Source: Caulobacteraceae bacterium (GTDB lineage Bacteria > Pseudomonadota > Alphaproteobacteria > Caulobacterales > Aquidulcibacteraceae). Taken from it: DNA of 64,000 bases. The notes under the pieces were generated by a model. It did not search any database, was not told the origin of the DNA, and saw nothing but the letters and a program-made list of their open reading frames with translations. Location of the stretch: contig JADJCG010000004.1 in NCBI GenBank assembly GCA_016703335.1, forward strand, positions 1-64,000. The letters run 5' to 3'. Shown here in pieces: positions 37,073 to 45,906 of this stretch. Numbering within the stretch: position 1 is the first letter of the stretch; every line of letters starts with the position of its first letter. A program made the position numbers and the translations under genes.

Positions 37073-37782
37073 TGGCTGCGAAGAAGAAAGCCGCGCCGAA
37101 GCAGGCGGCGAAGCTGGCGGACGCGAAGGCGCTTGTCGCGGAACTGAAGCGTCATGGCTCGCCGACGTACAAGGTGGATATGTCAGCGCGTTTTGGAATG
37201 GTGACGAAGGCGCCAGTCCTTGGCGTCGCCGTTGGCACCTTGCGCGCTATCGCCAAGCGTATTGGATACGATCACGTGCTAGCCGAAGAACTTTGGGCCA
37301 CAGGCATTCACGACGCGCGTATGCTCGCGACGATGGTGGATGACCCCGCCGACGTGACGCCGGCGCAGATGGAGCGTTGGGTCAAGGACATGGACAATTG
37401 GGGCATCGTCGATACGGCGTGCTTTCACTATTGGGATCGCTCACCGCACGCGTTTGCCAAGATCGAGAAGTGGTCGAAGTCGAAGGACGAGTTCGTGAAG
37501 CGCGCGGCGTTTGCGCTGCTGGCGAGTTGCGCGCTGCACAAGCAGGGCACGGACGAGCAAATGCTGCGCGGGCTTGAGTTGATCAAGCGCGAGGCGAGTG
37601 ATCCGCGTAACTTCGTGAAGAAGGCGGCAAATTGGGCTCTGCGAGCGATCGGCGGGAAGAAGAGCCCAAAGCTGCGCGCTGCGGCGCGTGAGTTGGCTGA
37701 GCAGCTCGCAAGTTCAGATGATGCGACGGAGCGGTGGAACGGCAAGGACGCGCTGCGCGCCTTTGCCAAGGGAGACAAGTGA
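37072..37782 (+). CDS. AlkD-like DNA alkylation repair protein
   Basis: 236 residues with a basic head (MAAKKKAAPKQAAKLADA) and ALK HEAT-like repeats (VLGVAVGTLRAIAKRIG, ATMVDDPADVTPAQMERWVK, and NWGIVDTACFHYWDRSPHAF with the catalytic-type Trp/Asp region). AlkD proteins remove bulky cationic alkyl adducts. The frame is intact; the start overlaps the previous stop (TGATG) and the end overlaps the next start. Confidence 0.85.
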   Translation: MAAKKKAAPKQAAKLADAKALVAELKRHGSPTYKVDMSARFGMVTKAPVLGVAVGTLRAIAKRIGYDHVLAEELWATGIHDARMLATMVDDPADVTPAQMERWVKDMDNWGIVDTACFHYWDRSPHAFAKIEKWSKSKDEFVKRAAFALLASCALHKQGTDEQMLRGLELIKREASDPRNFVKKAANWALRAIGGKKSPKLRAAARELAEQLASSDDATERWNGKDALRAFAKGDK

Positions 37783-38048
37783 TGTTCGAGAAGGTGGCCT
37801 TCACGATGTACGCGATCGAAGACGCGGACCGGGCGCGTGATTTTTACGAGAACACGCTCGGGCTAAAGATCGGCAGCAATGGCGCGCACGGTTCGATCAG
37901 ATGGATGGAGTTCGATCTTCCAGGCGGCGGCTGCCTCGCGCTTACCAACGCCACAGGTCAGAAGCCCGGCGGTGGCGGCATGATTGCGCTTGAGGTGAGC
38001 GATCTGGACGCGGTGATCGCCGATCTTAAAGAGAAGGGCGTAGTGGGC
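37782..38048 (+). CDS. VOC-family (glyoxalase-like) protein, 3' end lost
   Basis: It begins MFEKVAFTMYAIEDADRARD then FYENTLGLKIGS, and continues through WMEFDLPGGGCLALTNATGQ to VSDLDAVIADLKEKGVV, covering about 88 of the usual 120 residues of a VOC protein. Beyond about 38045 the open frame continues only as the antisense of the opposing polyprenyl synthase gene, so the native 3' end is missing. Last member of the ArsR-AHSA1 cassette. Confidence 0.7.
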
Positions 38049-39011
38049 GCGGGCGGCGTCGATGGTGAGGGTGATGGCGTTGTGGCGCTTTACGAGCGCG
38101 ACGGCGCGGTGGAAGTCGTCATCCGTGCGTTCGCCGCCGACGACGCGGCGCCAGAAGGTGCGTTCGCTTTCATCGCCAGCGTCGCGCGCGAAGATGACGG
38201 GGAGCGTGACTTTGCCTTCACGGAAGTCATCGCCGGCGTTCTTGCCCATGGTGTCGCTGGCGCCGCCGTAATCGAGCGCATCGTCGACGAGTTGGAAGGC
38301 GAGGCCGAGTTCGCGGCCGTAGGTTTCGAGCGCTGTTGCCTCGGGGCCCGCGCGGCCAGCGGCGACTGCGCCTGAGCGAGCGGCGGCGGCAAACAGCGCG
38401 GCCGTTTTGGCCGCGACGATTTCCATGTAGCGTTCGCGCGTGGTCTCGGCGTCGTTGGCGGCGGCGAGTTGCATCACTTCGCCTTCGGCGATGACGCTGG
38501 CGGCGCGCGCAAGAATGTCCAAGACTTGGATGTCGCCGGTTTCAACCATCAGGTTGAACGAGCGCGCGAAGAGGAAGTCGCCGACCAGCACACTGGCGGA
38601 ATTTCCCCAGACGACGTTGGCGCTCTTCTTGCCGCGGCGCATCGACGAGACATCGACGACGTCATCGTGCAGCAGCGTGGCGCTGTGAATGAATTCAACC
38701 GCCGCCGCCAATTTGCGCGGACCATCGCCGCCACCGCCAACGAGGCGCGCCGCGGCTAATGTGATGAGCGGACGAATGCGTTTGCCGCCGGCGTCAATGA
38801 GATGCGCAGCCAAGTTCGGGATCGTGCCAACAGGGCTTGCGAGATATTGGTGGATGATCGCGTCAACGGCGGCGAGATCTTCGGCCAAAAGCGTCGCCAG
38901 TCGGTCCACCGCATGGGGGGCGCCGGGCTTCGTCTTGGCTGGTTTGGCCGCCGGTGCCAACAGGCTCTCTCCGCTTGACGTTCCTGTTATGGTCAAACGA
39001 TGGTGGGGCAT
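37863..39011 (-). CDS. ispB: Polyprenyl (octaprenyl-type) diphosphate synthase, native C-terminus replaced
   Basis: Long-chain trans-prenyltransferase for the ubiquinone side chain. The first Asp-rich motif is LLHDDVVDVSSMRRGKKSAN, the second LAFQLVDDALDYGGASDTMG, with GKRIRPLITLAAARL before them. The normal sequence runs to about AITLTIDAARAHY (near 38045). The remaining 60 residues of the ORF are antisense VOC sequence, so roughly the last 30 native residues are missing. Divergent from the TrmN6-like gene. Confidence 0.87.
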   Translation of the reverse strand: MPHHRLTITGTSSGESLLAPAAKPAKTKPGAPHAVDRLATLLAEDLAAVDAIIHQYLASPVGTIPNLAAHLIDAGGKRIRPLITLAAARLVGGGGDGPRKLAAAVEFIHSATLLHDDVVDVSSMRRGKKSANVVWGNSASVLVGDFLFARSFNLMVETGDIQVLDILARAASVIAEGEVMQLAAANDAETTRERYMEIVAAKTAALFAAAARSGAVAAGRAGPEATALETYGRELGLAFQLVDDALDYGGASDTMGKNAGDDFREGKVTLPVIFARDAGDESERTFWRRVVGGERTDDDFHRAVALVKRHNAITLTIDAARAHYALLFKIGDHRVQIAHLKRNHAATAGLLTCGVGKREAAAAWKIELHPSDRTVRAIAADL

Positions 39012-39066
39012 GACGCGCGGGTCAAGCTAGGTTCCACCGGTCGCGCGGAAGGGTCGCACGGGCTTT

Positions 39067-39804
39067 ATGGCCGAAATCGAGACGACAGAAGACGCGCTTC
39101 TGAATGGCCGTATTCGTATCCGTCAGCCCGCGCGCGGCTATCGTGCAAACGTCGATACGTTGCTTCTCGCAGCTGCGATTGAAACAAAAGACGGCGCGCG
39201 ATTGATGGAAGCGGGCTCCGGAGTCGGCGCTGGTTTGCTCAGCATCGCGATACGCAATGAGAACGTGACATTGGTCGGAGTCGAACGCGATCAGAACATC
39301 GCATCGATCTCACGCGAAAATGTCGCCGCTAACGCGATGATGCATCGCATCGAAATCGTAACAGGCGATGCACTCGATCGCACGTTGCAATTGGGCGTGT
39401 TCGACGGTGTGTATGTGAACCCGCCTTTCGAGGACGGAGGCGAAGGCCGCGCGCCCGCAGAGTCGCGGCGTTACGCGCATGTCTCTGATGTGTCGCTCGA
39501 TACCTGGATCGCAGCGCTCGCTGATCGCCTCACGGGTGGTGCGGCGCTGACGATGATCCATCGCGCGGCGAAAATGCCGGAGATTTTGGCGGCGCTCGAT
39601 GGGCGCTTAGGTGGGGCCGAAGTTATCCCCATCCGGCCCCGCGAAGGCGAGCCTGCAGCGCGGGTTTTGGTGCGCGCCCGGAAGGGCTCGCGGGCGCCGT
39701 TTCGGCTGTGTCCGGAATTGGTGCTGCACGATGCGTCCGGGGCCCAATATGCGCCCGAAACCGAAGCGATTTTGCGGGGCGAAGCGCTCATCAGCTTCGA
39801 CTGA
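39067..39804 (+). CDS. TrmN6-like methyltransferase
   Basis: 245 residues. Class I N6-adenine-type methyltransferase: RGYRANVDTLLLAAAI (family opening), motif I RLMEAGSGVGAGLLSIAIR, acidic VGVERDQNIA, and the catalytic VYVNPPFEDGGEG (NPPF). Proteins of this type modify A37 of tRNA1(Val) or related substrates. The usual motif I LDLGAGTG is varied to MEAGSGVG. The frame is intact. Divergent from the polyprenyl synthase gene, a common alphaproteobacterial arrangement. Confidence 0.82.
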   Translation: MAEIETTEDALLNGRIRIRQPARGYRANVDTLLLAAAIETKDGARLMEAGSGVGAGLLSIAIRNENVTLVGVERDQNIASISRENVAANAMMHRIEIVTGDALDRTLQLGVFDGVYVNPPFEDGGEGRAPAESRRYAHVSDVSLDTWIAALADRLTGGAALTMIHRAAKMPEILAALDGRLGGAEVIPIRPREGEPAARVLVRARKGSRAPFRLCPELVLHDASGAQYAPETEAILRGEALISFD

Positions 39805-39885
39805 TTGACTCTCCAAAGCGGGGCAGTCAGGAGTGCCCATAACGGAGCCGCCCGACGCGAGTCGCGCCCATCCGGCTAGACAAGC

Positions 39886-40078
39886 GAACCCCGTGGGAGA
39901 GAGCGCCAAAGATGCGCCCCCGAAGGAGCAACCGCCCCGGAAACTCTCAGGGAACCGGACCGCGGGGGGATGAACACGCTGGAAAGTGCGCGGGACCAAG
40001 GGACCGCGCCGCCGACGGAGTAAGCCGCGAACTGTACGCGCGGTGAATCTCTCAGGCGCCAGGGACAGCGGGGGCTGC
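39886..40078 (+). ncRNA. Tandem glycine riboswitch
   Basis: Two glycine aptamers in series before gcvT. The first has GGGAGAGAGCGCC, CCGAAGGAGCAACC and GAAACTCTCAGGGAACCGGA. The second has GCTGGAAAGTGCGC, GCCGACGGAGTAAGCCGC and GAATCTCTCAGGCGCCAGGG, then GACAGCGGGG. These are the conserved cores of the gcvT RNA motif. Glycine binding would switch on the cleavage operon that follows; no intrinsic terminator is obvious, so control may be at translation. Confidence 0.93.
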
Positions 40079-40116
40079 GTGCCATTTCGCACGCGCCACG
40101 CGTACCTGGGACAAAC

Positions 40117-41283
40117 ATGGCCGAAGCCGGATCATCACCAAAGAAACTGCCGCTCGATGCGATCTGGCGCGCGCGCACGTCCAAGTTCGGCGATTTCGCC
40201 GGCTACGACATGCCGCTCCAGTTCGAGGGCCTTATCCCCGAGCACAATTGGACGCGCGCGCATGCGGGCCTGTTCGACGTCTCGCACATGGGGCCGAGCT
40301 TCTTTGCGTTGCCGAAGGGCCACGGGCTTGAGGGCGATGAGGCGCACAAGAAGGTTGCCTCACTGATTGAGCGTTTGGTGCCTGCGGACATCCAGGGTCT
40401 GAAGCCTGGCCAAGTCCGCTACACGATGATCACCAACGAAGATGGCGGCGTGCTCGATGATTTGATGATCGCGCGGCCAGCTGAGCCTGGCGCCGCGGGC
40501 GATCTCTACATCGTCGTCAACGCTGGTTGTAAGCACCAAGACTGGGCGCTGATCGAAGAGGCGACGAAGGGCGAGGCTAATCTCGTCCGCGCCGATGATC
40601 GTTGCTTGCTGGCGCTGCAAGGGCCAACGGCGCATGCGGTTGCGGCGGCTGTGATCGATCCGGCGCTTGCTCAGATGAATTTCATGACTGTGAAGCGCTA
40701 CGACGCGTTTGGCCGGATCACGGTGACGCGCTCAGGCTACACGGGCGAAGACGGCTATGAGATTTTGGTGCGCGCCGAGAATGCGGCTGAACTCACGAAC
40801 GCTTTGCTTGCGCATCCTGAGGTGAAGCCGATTGGTTTGGGTGCGCGGGACTCGCTGCGGCTCGAAGCAGGGCTTTGCCTCTATGGGCATGATCTCGATC
40901 CGACGACCTCGCCGATCGAAGCTGATCTGGCATGGACGATTCAGAAGCGCCGCCGCGAAGCGAAGGATTTTCCGGGCGCCAAGCGCATCCTGCGCGAATA
41001 CGATCTAGGCCCGGCGCGTAAGCGCGTCGGCATTCGCCCGAACGATCGTGCGCCGGCGCGCGAAGGCGTCGAGATTTACAAGGACGGCAAGAAGATTGGC
41101 GTCGTCACCAGTGGTGGTTTTTCGCCGATCCTGAATGCGCCGATCTCCATCGGCTATGTTGAAGCGGATCACGCGGAAATCGGCACCGGCGTTGAGCTTA
41201 TGATCCGCGGCCAAGCGCGCGCCGCAACTGTGACGCCGCTGCCGTTCGTGCCGCACCAATATTATCGCCCGAAGAAAGCTTGA
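40117..41283 (+). CDS. gcvT: Aminomethyltransferase (glycine cleavage T protein)
   Basis: 388 residues. The T protein transfers the methylene group from the aminomethyl-lipoyl H protein to tetrahydrofolate. Visible motifs: GLFDVSHMGPSFFAL, TMITNEDGGVLDDLMIARP, ALQGPTA, VTRSGYTGEDGYEILV, and GLGARDSLRLEAGLCLYGHD. The frame is intact. First gene after the glycine riboswitch; gcvH follows after 12 bases. Confidence 0.96.
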   Translation: MAEAGSSPKKLPLDAIWRARTSKFGDFAGYDMPLQFEGLIPEHNWTRAHAGLFDVSHMGPSFFALPKGHGLEGDEAHKKVASLIERLVPADIQGLKPGQVRYTMITNEDGGVLDDLMIARPAEPGAAGDLYIVVNAGCKHQDWALIEEATKGEANLVRADDRCLLALQGPTAHAVAAAVIDPALAQMNFMTVKRYDAFGRITVTRSGYTGEDGYEILVRAENAAELTNALLAHPEVKPIGLGARDSLRLEAGLCLYGHDLDPTTSPIEADLAWTIQKRRREAKDFPGAKRILREYDLGPARKRVGIRPNDRAPAREGVEIYKDGKKIGVVTSGGFSPILNAPISIGYVEADHAEIGTGVELMIRGQARAATVTPLPFVPHQYYRPKKA

Positions 41284-41295
41284 GGGAAAAAGCCC

Positions 41296-41772
41296 ATGAC
41301 CAAACGCTACACCAAAGATCACGAGTGGGTTGAGCTGAACGGTGACATCGCCACTGTCGGCATCAGCACCTACGCCGCTGAGCAATTGGGCGACGTCGTT
41401 TACGCCGAGCTGCCGGACGCCGGCAAAAGCTTCAAGCAAGGCGACGACATGGCCGTCGTCGAAAGCGCGAAGACCGCTTCGGACGTTTACGCGCCGATCT
41501 CGGGCGAAGTGGTCGAAGCCAATGCCGAGATCAAAAGTGAGCAATGGCAGATCATCAACGACGCGCCGCAAGCCGGTGGCTGGTTCGTGAAACTGAAGAT
41601 CGCCGACAAGAGCGAACTCGATAGCCTCATGGATCAGGCCGCCTACGACGACTACGTGAAGGGCCTCTACGTATCGGGTTATTTCTTGGCGCTGGCGGGT
41701 TCGCGCGGGCCTGAGGGGGGGATGGGGGACTCCGGGGGGAGCGCGGAGGCGAGGGGGGGGGGGACAGTTTGA
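41296..41772 (+). CDS. gcvH: Glycine cleavage H protein with aberrant C-terminal tail
   Basis: Lipoyl carrier protein. The lipoylated Lys lies in AVVESAKTASDVYAPISGEV. The family normally ends a few residues after DQAAYDDYVKGL (about residue 124). Here the frame runs on 33 residues into a Gly-rich tail encoded by the poly-G stretch at 41710-41763, so the native stop was probably lost to an indel or the sequence there is faulty. Between gcvT and gcvPA. Confidence 0.9.
   Translation: MTKRYTKDHEWVELNGDIATVGISTYAAEQLGDVVYAELPDAGKSFKQGDDMAVVESAKTASDVYAPISGEVVEANAEIKSEQWQIINDAPQAGGWFVKLKIADKSELDSLMDQAAYDDYVKGLYVSGYFLALAGSRGPEGGMGDSGGSAEARGGGTV
41713..41763. repeat. Poly-G low-complexity stretch
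   Basis: Within 51 bases there are G runs of 7, 5, 6 and 11. No other place in the window looks like this. It could fold as a G-quadruplex, but it could equally be a poly-G sequencing artefact that entered the consensus. Confidence 0.6.
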
Positions 41773-41784
41773 TGAGGCGAGATC

Positions 41785-43127
41785 ATGCGTTACCTCCCAC
41801 TGACTGACGTCGACCGCGAGCAAATGCTCAAGGTCATTGGCGCGAAGACCATCGACGAGCTTTTCGTTGATGTGCCGAAGGGCGCGTTGCTGAAAGACCT
41901 CGTCCCGCTGCCGAAGGCGCAGGGCGAGATTGAGGTGCATCGGCATCTGCAGCGTCTGGCGGAAAAGAACACGCCAGCGGGTCGCACGGCGTTCTTCCTG
42001 GGCGCGGGCGCTTATCGGCACCACGTGCCCGCCAGCGTTGATCACTTGATCCAGCGCAGTGAGTTTCTGACGGCCTACACGCCGTACCAGCCGGAAATCG
42101 CGCAGGGTACGCTGCAGGCGCTCTACGAATTCCAAAGCCAAGTCGCGCAATTGCTCGACATGGAGGTCGCCAACGCCTCGATGTACGATGGCTCCACCGG
42201 CTGCGCCGAAGCTGCGATGATGGCGGCGCGGGTCACGAAGCGGAAGAAGATCGTCTTCTCCGGCGGCGTGCATCCCCACTACGTCGATACGGCGCGCACG
42301 GCTTGCGAAGCGCTCGGGCTTGAGATTGTGGCGCTGCCTGCTGCGGTCGATGACGAAGCGGCGGTGACGAAAGAGCTCGGCGCCGATGTCGCGGCGGTGA
42401 TCGTGCAATCGCCGAACGTGTTCGGCACGGTGACCGACCTCACGAAGATCGGGGAAGCTGCGCACGGCGCGGGCGCGCTGATGGTGGCGACGTTTACTGA
42501 GTGCGTCTCGTTCGGCCTGATTGAGCCCGCTGGCGCTTACGGGGCGGACATCGTCTGCGGCGAAGGCCAATCGATCGGAAACGCGCTGAACTTCGGCGGG
42601 CCGTACGTTGGTCTCTTCGCCGTCAAAGAAAAGTACATCCGCCAGATGCCAGGGCGCGTTGCGGGTGAAACGTTGGACGCCGACGGTAAGCGCGGCTTTG
42701 TGCTGACGCTCTCGACGCGCGAGCAACACATCCGCCGCGAAAAGGCGACGTCGAACATCTGCACGAATTCGGGCCTCTGCCAGCTGGCGTGGACGATCCA
42801 CATGACGCTGCTGGGCGAGAGGGCTTGCGCCACCTCGCCACGCTCAATCACGAGAAGGCGATAGCGCTGGCGGATGCGCTCGACAAAGTCTCCGGCGTCG
42901 AAGTGCTGACCAAGCGCTACTTCAACGAGATCGCGGTGCTGCTGAAGAAACCAGCGCAAGAAGTTGTCGATAAGCTCGCGGATAAGGGCGTCATCGGCGG
43001 TGTCGCCATGAGTCGCCTGAATCCGAAGGCGGGCATGGACAACGTGCTCATCACCTGCGCCACCGAAATGAACACCGACGAAGACATCGCCGCTTATGCA
43101 GCGGCGCTGAAGGACGTGCTGCAATGA
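41785..43127 (+). CDS. gcvPA: Glycine dehydrogenase (decarboxylating) subunit 1 (one frameshift)
   Basis: N-terminal half of the split P protein, which decarboxylates glycine with PLP. The opening MRYLPLTDVDREQMLKVIG and the conserved YQPEIAQGTLQALYEFQSQV, SMYDGSTGCAEAAMMA and GEGQSIGNALNFGGPYVGLF are present. An indel near 42820 breaks TIHMTLLGE from GLRHLATLNHEKAIALADAL; the end at 43127 (ATGA overlap with gcvPB) is native. About 448 residues restored. Confidence 0.93.
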
Positions 43128-44645
43128 TCACCGACACCACCTCCGGCAATCGCGGCCTTCTGCAAGCTGAGCCGCTGATTTTCGAAACTGGCCACGCCAC
43201 CGGCGCTGGCGTCGATCTGCCTGCGCCGAAAGGCACGCCGAACAAGCTTGGCGGCCTCGGCCGCAAAGCGGCGCTCGATCTTCCGGGGCTCTCTGAGCCG
43301 GAGACGATGCGCCACTTCGTGCGCCTATCGCAGCGCAACTACGCGATCGACCTCGGTCTCTTCCCGCTGGGCTCGTGCACGATGAAGCACAATCCGCGCC
43401 TCAACGAGCGTGCGGCGCGCTTCGAGGGCTTTGCGGATCTGCATCCGCTGCAACCGACGTCGACGATCCAAGGCGCGCTCGAACTGATGGACGAGCTCGC
43501 CCATTGGCTTTGTACGTTGACCGGCATGCCGGCGGTTGCGCTTTCGCCGAAGGCCGGCGCGCACGGCGAAATGTGCGGGATGCTGGCGATCAAGGCGGCG
43601 CTCGCAGCGCGCGGCGAAGGCGACAAGCGCAAGCGCGTGCTCGTTCCTTCATCTGCGCACGGCACCAATCCGGCGACTGCCGCTGCTGCTGGTTTCACCG
43701 TCGACGAAATCCCGGCGCGCGACGATGGCCGCGTTCACCTCGATGACGTGAAGGCCAAGCTCGGGCCCGACGTGGCCGCGATTATGATCACCAATCCGAA
43801 CACGTGCGGGTTGTTCGAGCCGGAGATCAAAAACATCGCCGACGCGATCCACAGCGCCGGCGCGTACTTCTATTGCGACGGCGCCAACTACAACGCCATC
43901 GTCGGCAAGGTGCGTCCGGGCGATCTCGGCGTCGATGCGATGCACATCAACCTGCACAAGACATTCTCCACCCCGCACGGCGGCGGCGGTCCTGGCGCGG
44001 GCCCGACCGTGCTCTCTGCCGCGCTCGCGCCATTCGCGCCAGTGCCGCACATCGTGTTGCGCGGCGAAACGCGGGAACTGCGTGAACACATGGCTGGCAC
44101 GCAAGCCTTCGGCCGCATGTGCGCCTTCCACGGCCAGATGGGCATGTTCACGCGCGCTGGCCTACATGATGAGCCACGGCAGCGATGGCCTGCGGCAAGT
44201 CGCCGAAGATGCGGTGCTGAACGCCAATTATCTCCTCGCGCGCCTCAAGCCGCATTTCAGCGCGCCGTTCGGCGACAGGCCCTGCATGCACGAAGTGCTG
44301 CTCGACGATTCATCGATCAAGCCGAAGGGCGTCGAGACGATCGATGTCGCCAAGGCGCTGCTCGATGAAGGCTATCACCCGTTCACGACGTACTTCCCGA
44401 TGGTCGTCCATGGCGCGATGCTGATCGAGCCGACGGAAACCGAACCCAAGCGCGAACTCGACCGCTTCGCCGACGTCATGATCGCGCTCGCGGAGCGCGT
44501 GAAGGCCGGCGAAGTCGAGTTCTTCAAGCAAGCGCCGAAGCTGACGCCAATGCGCCGCTTGGACGACACACGCGCAGCGCGTCAGCCGAAACTACGCTGG
44601 CGGCGCGGTCAGAATGATGCTGGTGCGAAGGTTGCGGCGGAGTGA
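43124..44645 (+). CDS. gcvPB: Glycine dehydrogenase (decarboxylating) subunit 2 (one frameshift)
   Basis: C-terminal half of the P protein, carrying the PLP lysine in MHINLHKTFSTPHGGGGPGA. Also visible are LFPLGSCTMKHNPRLNERA and SSAHGTNPATAAAAGF. A lost GC pair near 44155 (TTCACGCGCGCTGG) splits the frame; it resumes ALAYMMSHGSDGLRQVAEDA and ends at 44645. The P-protein pair with T and H proteins completes the glycine-specific part of the system; the shared L protein (Lpd) is not in this window. It abuts the GDT1 gene tail to tail with no gap. Confidence 0.93.
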
Positions 44646-45221
44646 TCAACCGGCGTTCGCGCTGAGCGCCGCCACGATCACGATTGCACCGGTCGCCGCC
44701 ATAAGCAGAGCGGCGCTTGCACGCACATAGGAGAGCGGCACAAATCGCGTCGCCGTTTCGCCGAGCAGCACGGCTGGAACGTTCGCCAGCATCATGCCGA
44801 TGGTCGTGCCGGTGGTAACCAGAGCGATATCGTGGAAGCGAGCCGCGAGAAGCGAGGTCGCGATCTGCGTCTTGTCGCCGATCTCGACGAAGAAGAAGGC
44901 GATCAGAGTGGTGAGGAAGACGCCACCGGCATTGGTGCTACCTGCGCGATCGTCTTCCTTGTCGGGAATAAGCGCCCAAGCAGCCATGAGGATGAATGCG
45001 GCGCCAACGATGAGCTGGAAGGTTTGGCCAGTGAGCCATTGCGCGATGAAGTACCCGAGTGTTGCGGCGGCGGCGTGGTTGAGCAGCGTCGCGCAGAGAA
45101 TGCCGAGGATGATCGGGACAGGCGCCCGAAATCTTGCGGCGAGCACGATCGCGAGCAATTGGGTCTTGTCGCCGATCTCCGCGATCGCGACGAGCCCGGC
45201 TGAGGTGAAAAGCGCTTCCAT
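44646..45221 (-). CDS. GDT1/TMEM165-family cation transporter, probable Mn2+ exporter
   Basis: 191 residues from the ATG at 45221, about six membrane segments in two halves, each with the family signature: LVAIAEIGDKTQLLAIVLAA and FFFVEIGDKTQIATSLLAAR. Family members move Mn2+ or Ca2+ against H+. An upstream manganese riboswitch at 45288-45405 supports Mn2+. The longer ORF from 45350 reads through the riboswitch and was rejected. The frame is intact. Confidence 0.9.
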   Translation of the reverse strand: MEALFTSAGLVAIAEIGDKTQLLAIVLAARFRAPVPIILGILCATLLNHAAAATLGYFIAQWLTGQTFQLIVGAAFILMAAWALIPDKEDDRAGSTNAGGVFLTTLIAFFFVEIGDKTQIATSLLAARFHDIALVTTGTTIGMMLANVPAVLLGETATRFVPLSYVRASAALLMAATGAIVIVAALSANAG

Positions 45222-45287
45222 GATGAACTTCCGGGGCCTGCTTTGACACGACGACGCGTGCGCCCAAGCGGCCCTCGCTTGGATGCT

Positions 45288-45405
45288 GCATCGTCGGTCT
45301 CGCCAAGTGGATCGTATGATCCGCCGCCTGCGCCATGCTGTTGCCAGCAAGTATGTTGACGCGGGCGCCGCTGAACGTTGCGGCCGGCTACTCCCCGAGA
45401 ACGAA
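45288..45405 (-). ncRNA. yybP-ykoY manganese riboswitch
   Basis: On the minus strand the two conserved Mn-binding loops can be read: GGGGAGTAGCC (45386-45396) and, after GTCAACATACT near 45350-45360, GGCGAGACC (45296-45304). Spacing and order match the yybP-ykoY motif, and it precedes a GDT1/TMEM165 gene, a known partner. A 7-bp hairpin CCAAGCG-AGGGC-CGCTTGG at 45264-45282 lies between the aptamer and the start at 45221 and may be the expression platform. Confidence 0.82.
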
Positions 45406-45506
45406 GGCTACATAGGGTTGAGCGCGATGCGCGTCAAACGTGCGAGACATTCGCAGTTCGCGGATGCTGTCGAGTTGGTGATCGGCGAAGCGATGCGTCT
45501 TGAACA

Positions 45507-45833
45507 TCAGGCCGTAGCTTTCCGGCGCGCGGCGATCACCGCGATAAGCGCGATGAGACCTGGCACGGCTTGGATGTAGATGATGCTGATCTTGGCGGTG
45601 AGGCCGCCATAGATTCCGGCCGCGATCACGCAGAGCAGGAAGAATATCATGAAGTCGCGCGAGACGCGGATCGCGCCCCAGAGCAGGCCGATCGCGAGGA
45701 AGCCGTTGTAGAGGCCTTGGTTCGCCGCGAGCACTGCAGTCTGGTCGGCGTATTCCGGCGTCATGGCGAAGACGCGCTGGCCGATCGTGCCGGTCCAGAG
45801 AAACATCTCCAGCACCAAAAAGCTGAAGTGCAA
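45507..45833 (-). CDS. DUF1304 family membrane protein, N-terminus short
   Basis: 108 residues as read, with family hallmarks LEMFLWTGTIGQRVFAMTPE, then VLAANQGLYNGFLAIGLLWG and a C-terminal IYIQAVPGLIALIAVIAARR. DUF1304 proteins normally have about 15 more N-terminal residues completing the first membrane helix. Here the frame runs upstream straight into the atpF terminator, whose T run provides the TTG at 45833, so the native start seems to be lost. Function unknown. Confidence 0.75.
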   Translation of the reverse strand: MHFSFLVLEMFLWTGTIGQRVFAMTPEYADQTAVLAANQGLYNGFLAIGLLWGAIRVSRDFMIFFLLCVIAAGIYGGLTAKISIIYIQAVPGLIALIAVIAARRKATA

Positions 45834-45868
45834 AAAGAAGAACGGGCCGGAGCTTAGCTCCGGCCCGT
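45831..45868 (-). terminator. Rho-independent terminator of the ATP synthase F0 operon
   Basis: ACGGGCCGGAGC-TAA-GCTCCGGCCCGT followed by TCTTCTTTTT on the minus strand, about 40 bases after the atpF stop. A 12-bp perfect stem with a T-rich tail makes this the clearest terminator in the window. Confidence 0.9.
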
Positions 45869-45906
45869 CAATCTTGTCTCGCGATGAGTTTCGCTCTGTT
45901 GAGCGA

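Noticed and set aside
41005..42801. 598-codon open frame on the minus strand
   Set aside because: It lies exactly antisense to gcvT-gcvH-gcvPA, has biased Arg/His-rich composition and no recognisable domain. Long antisense frames are expected in high-GC DNA.
45396..45498. 34-codon minus-strand ORF beginning at the DUF1304 stop (TGATG) and ending in the Mn riboswitch
   Set aside because: Coupled-looking start, but no similarity I recognise, no clear ribosome site, and it ends inside a conserved riboswitch loop.
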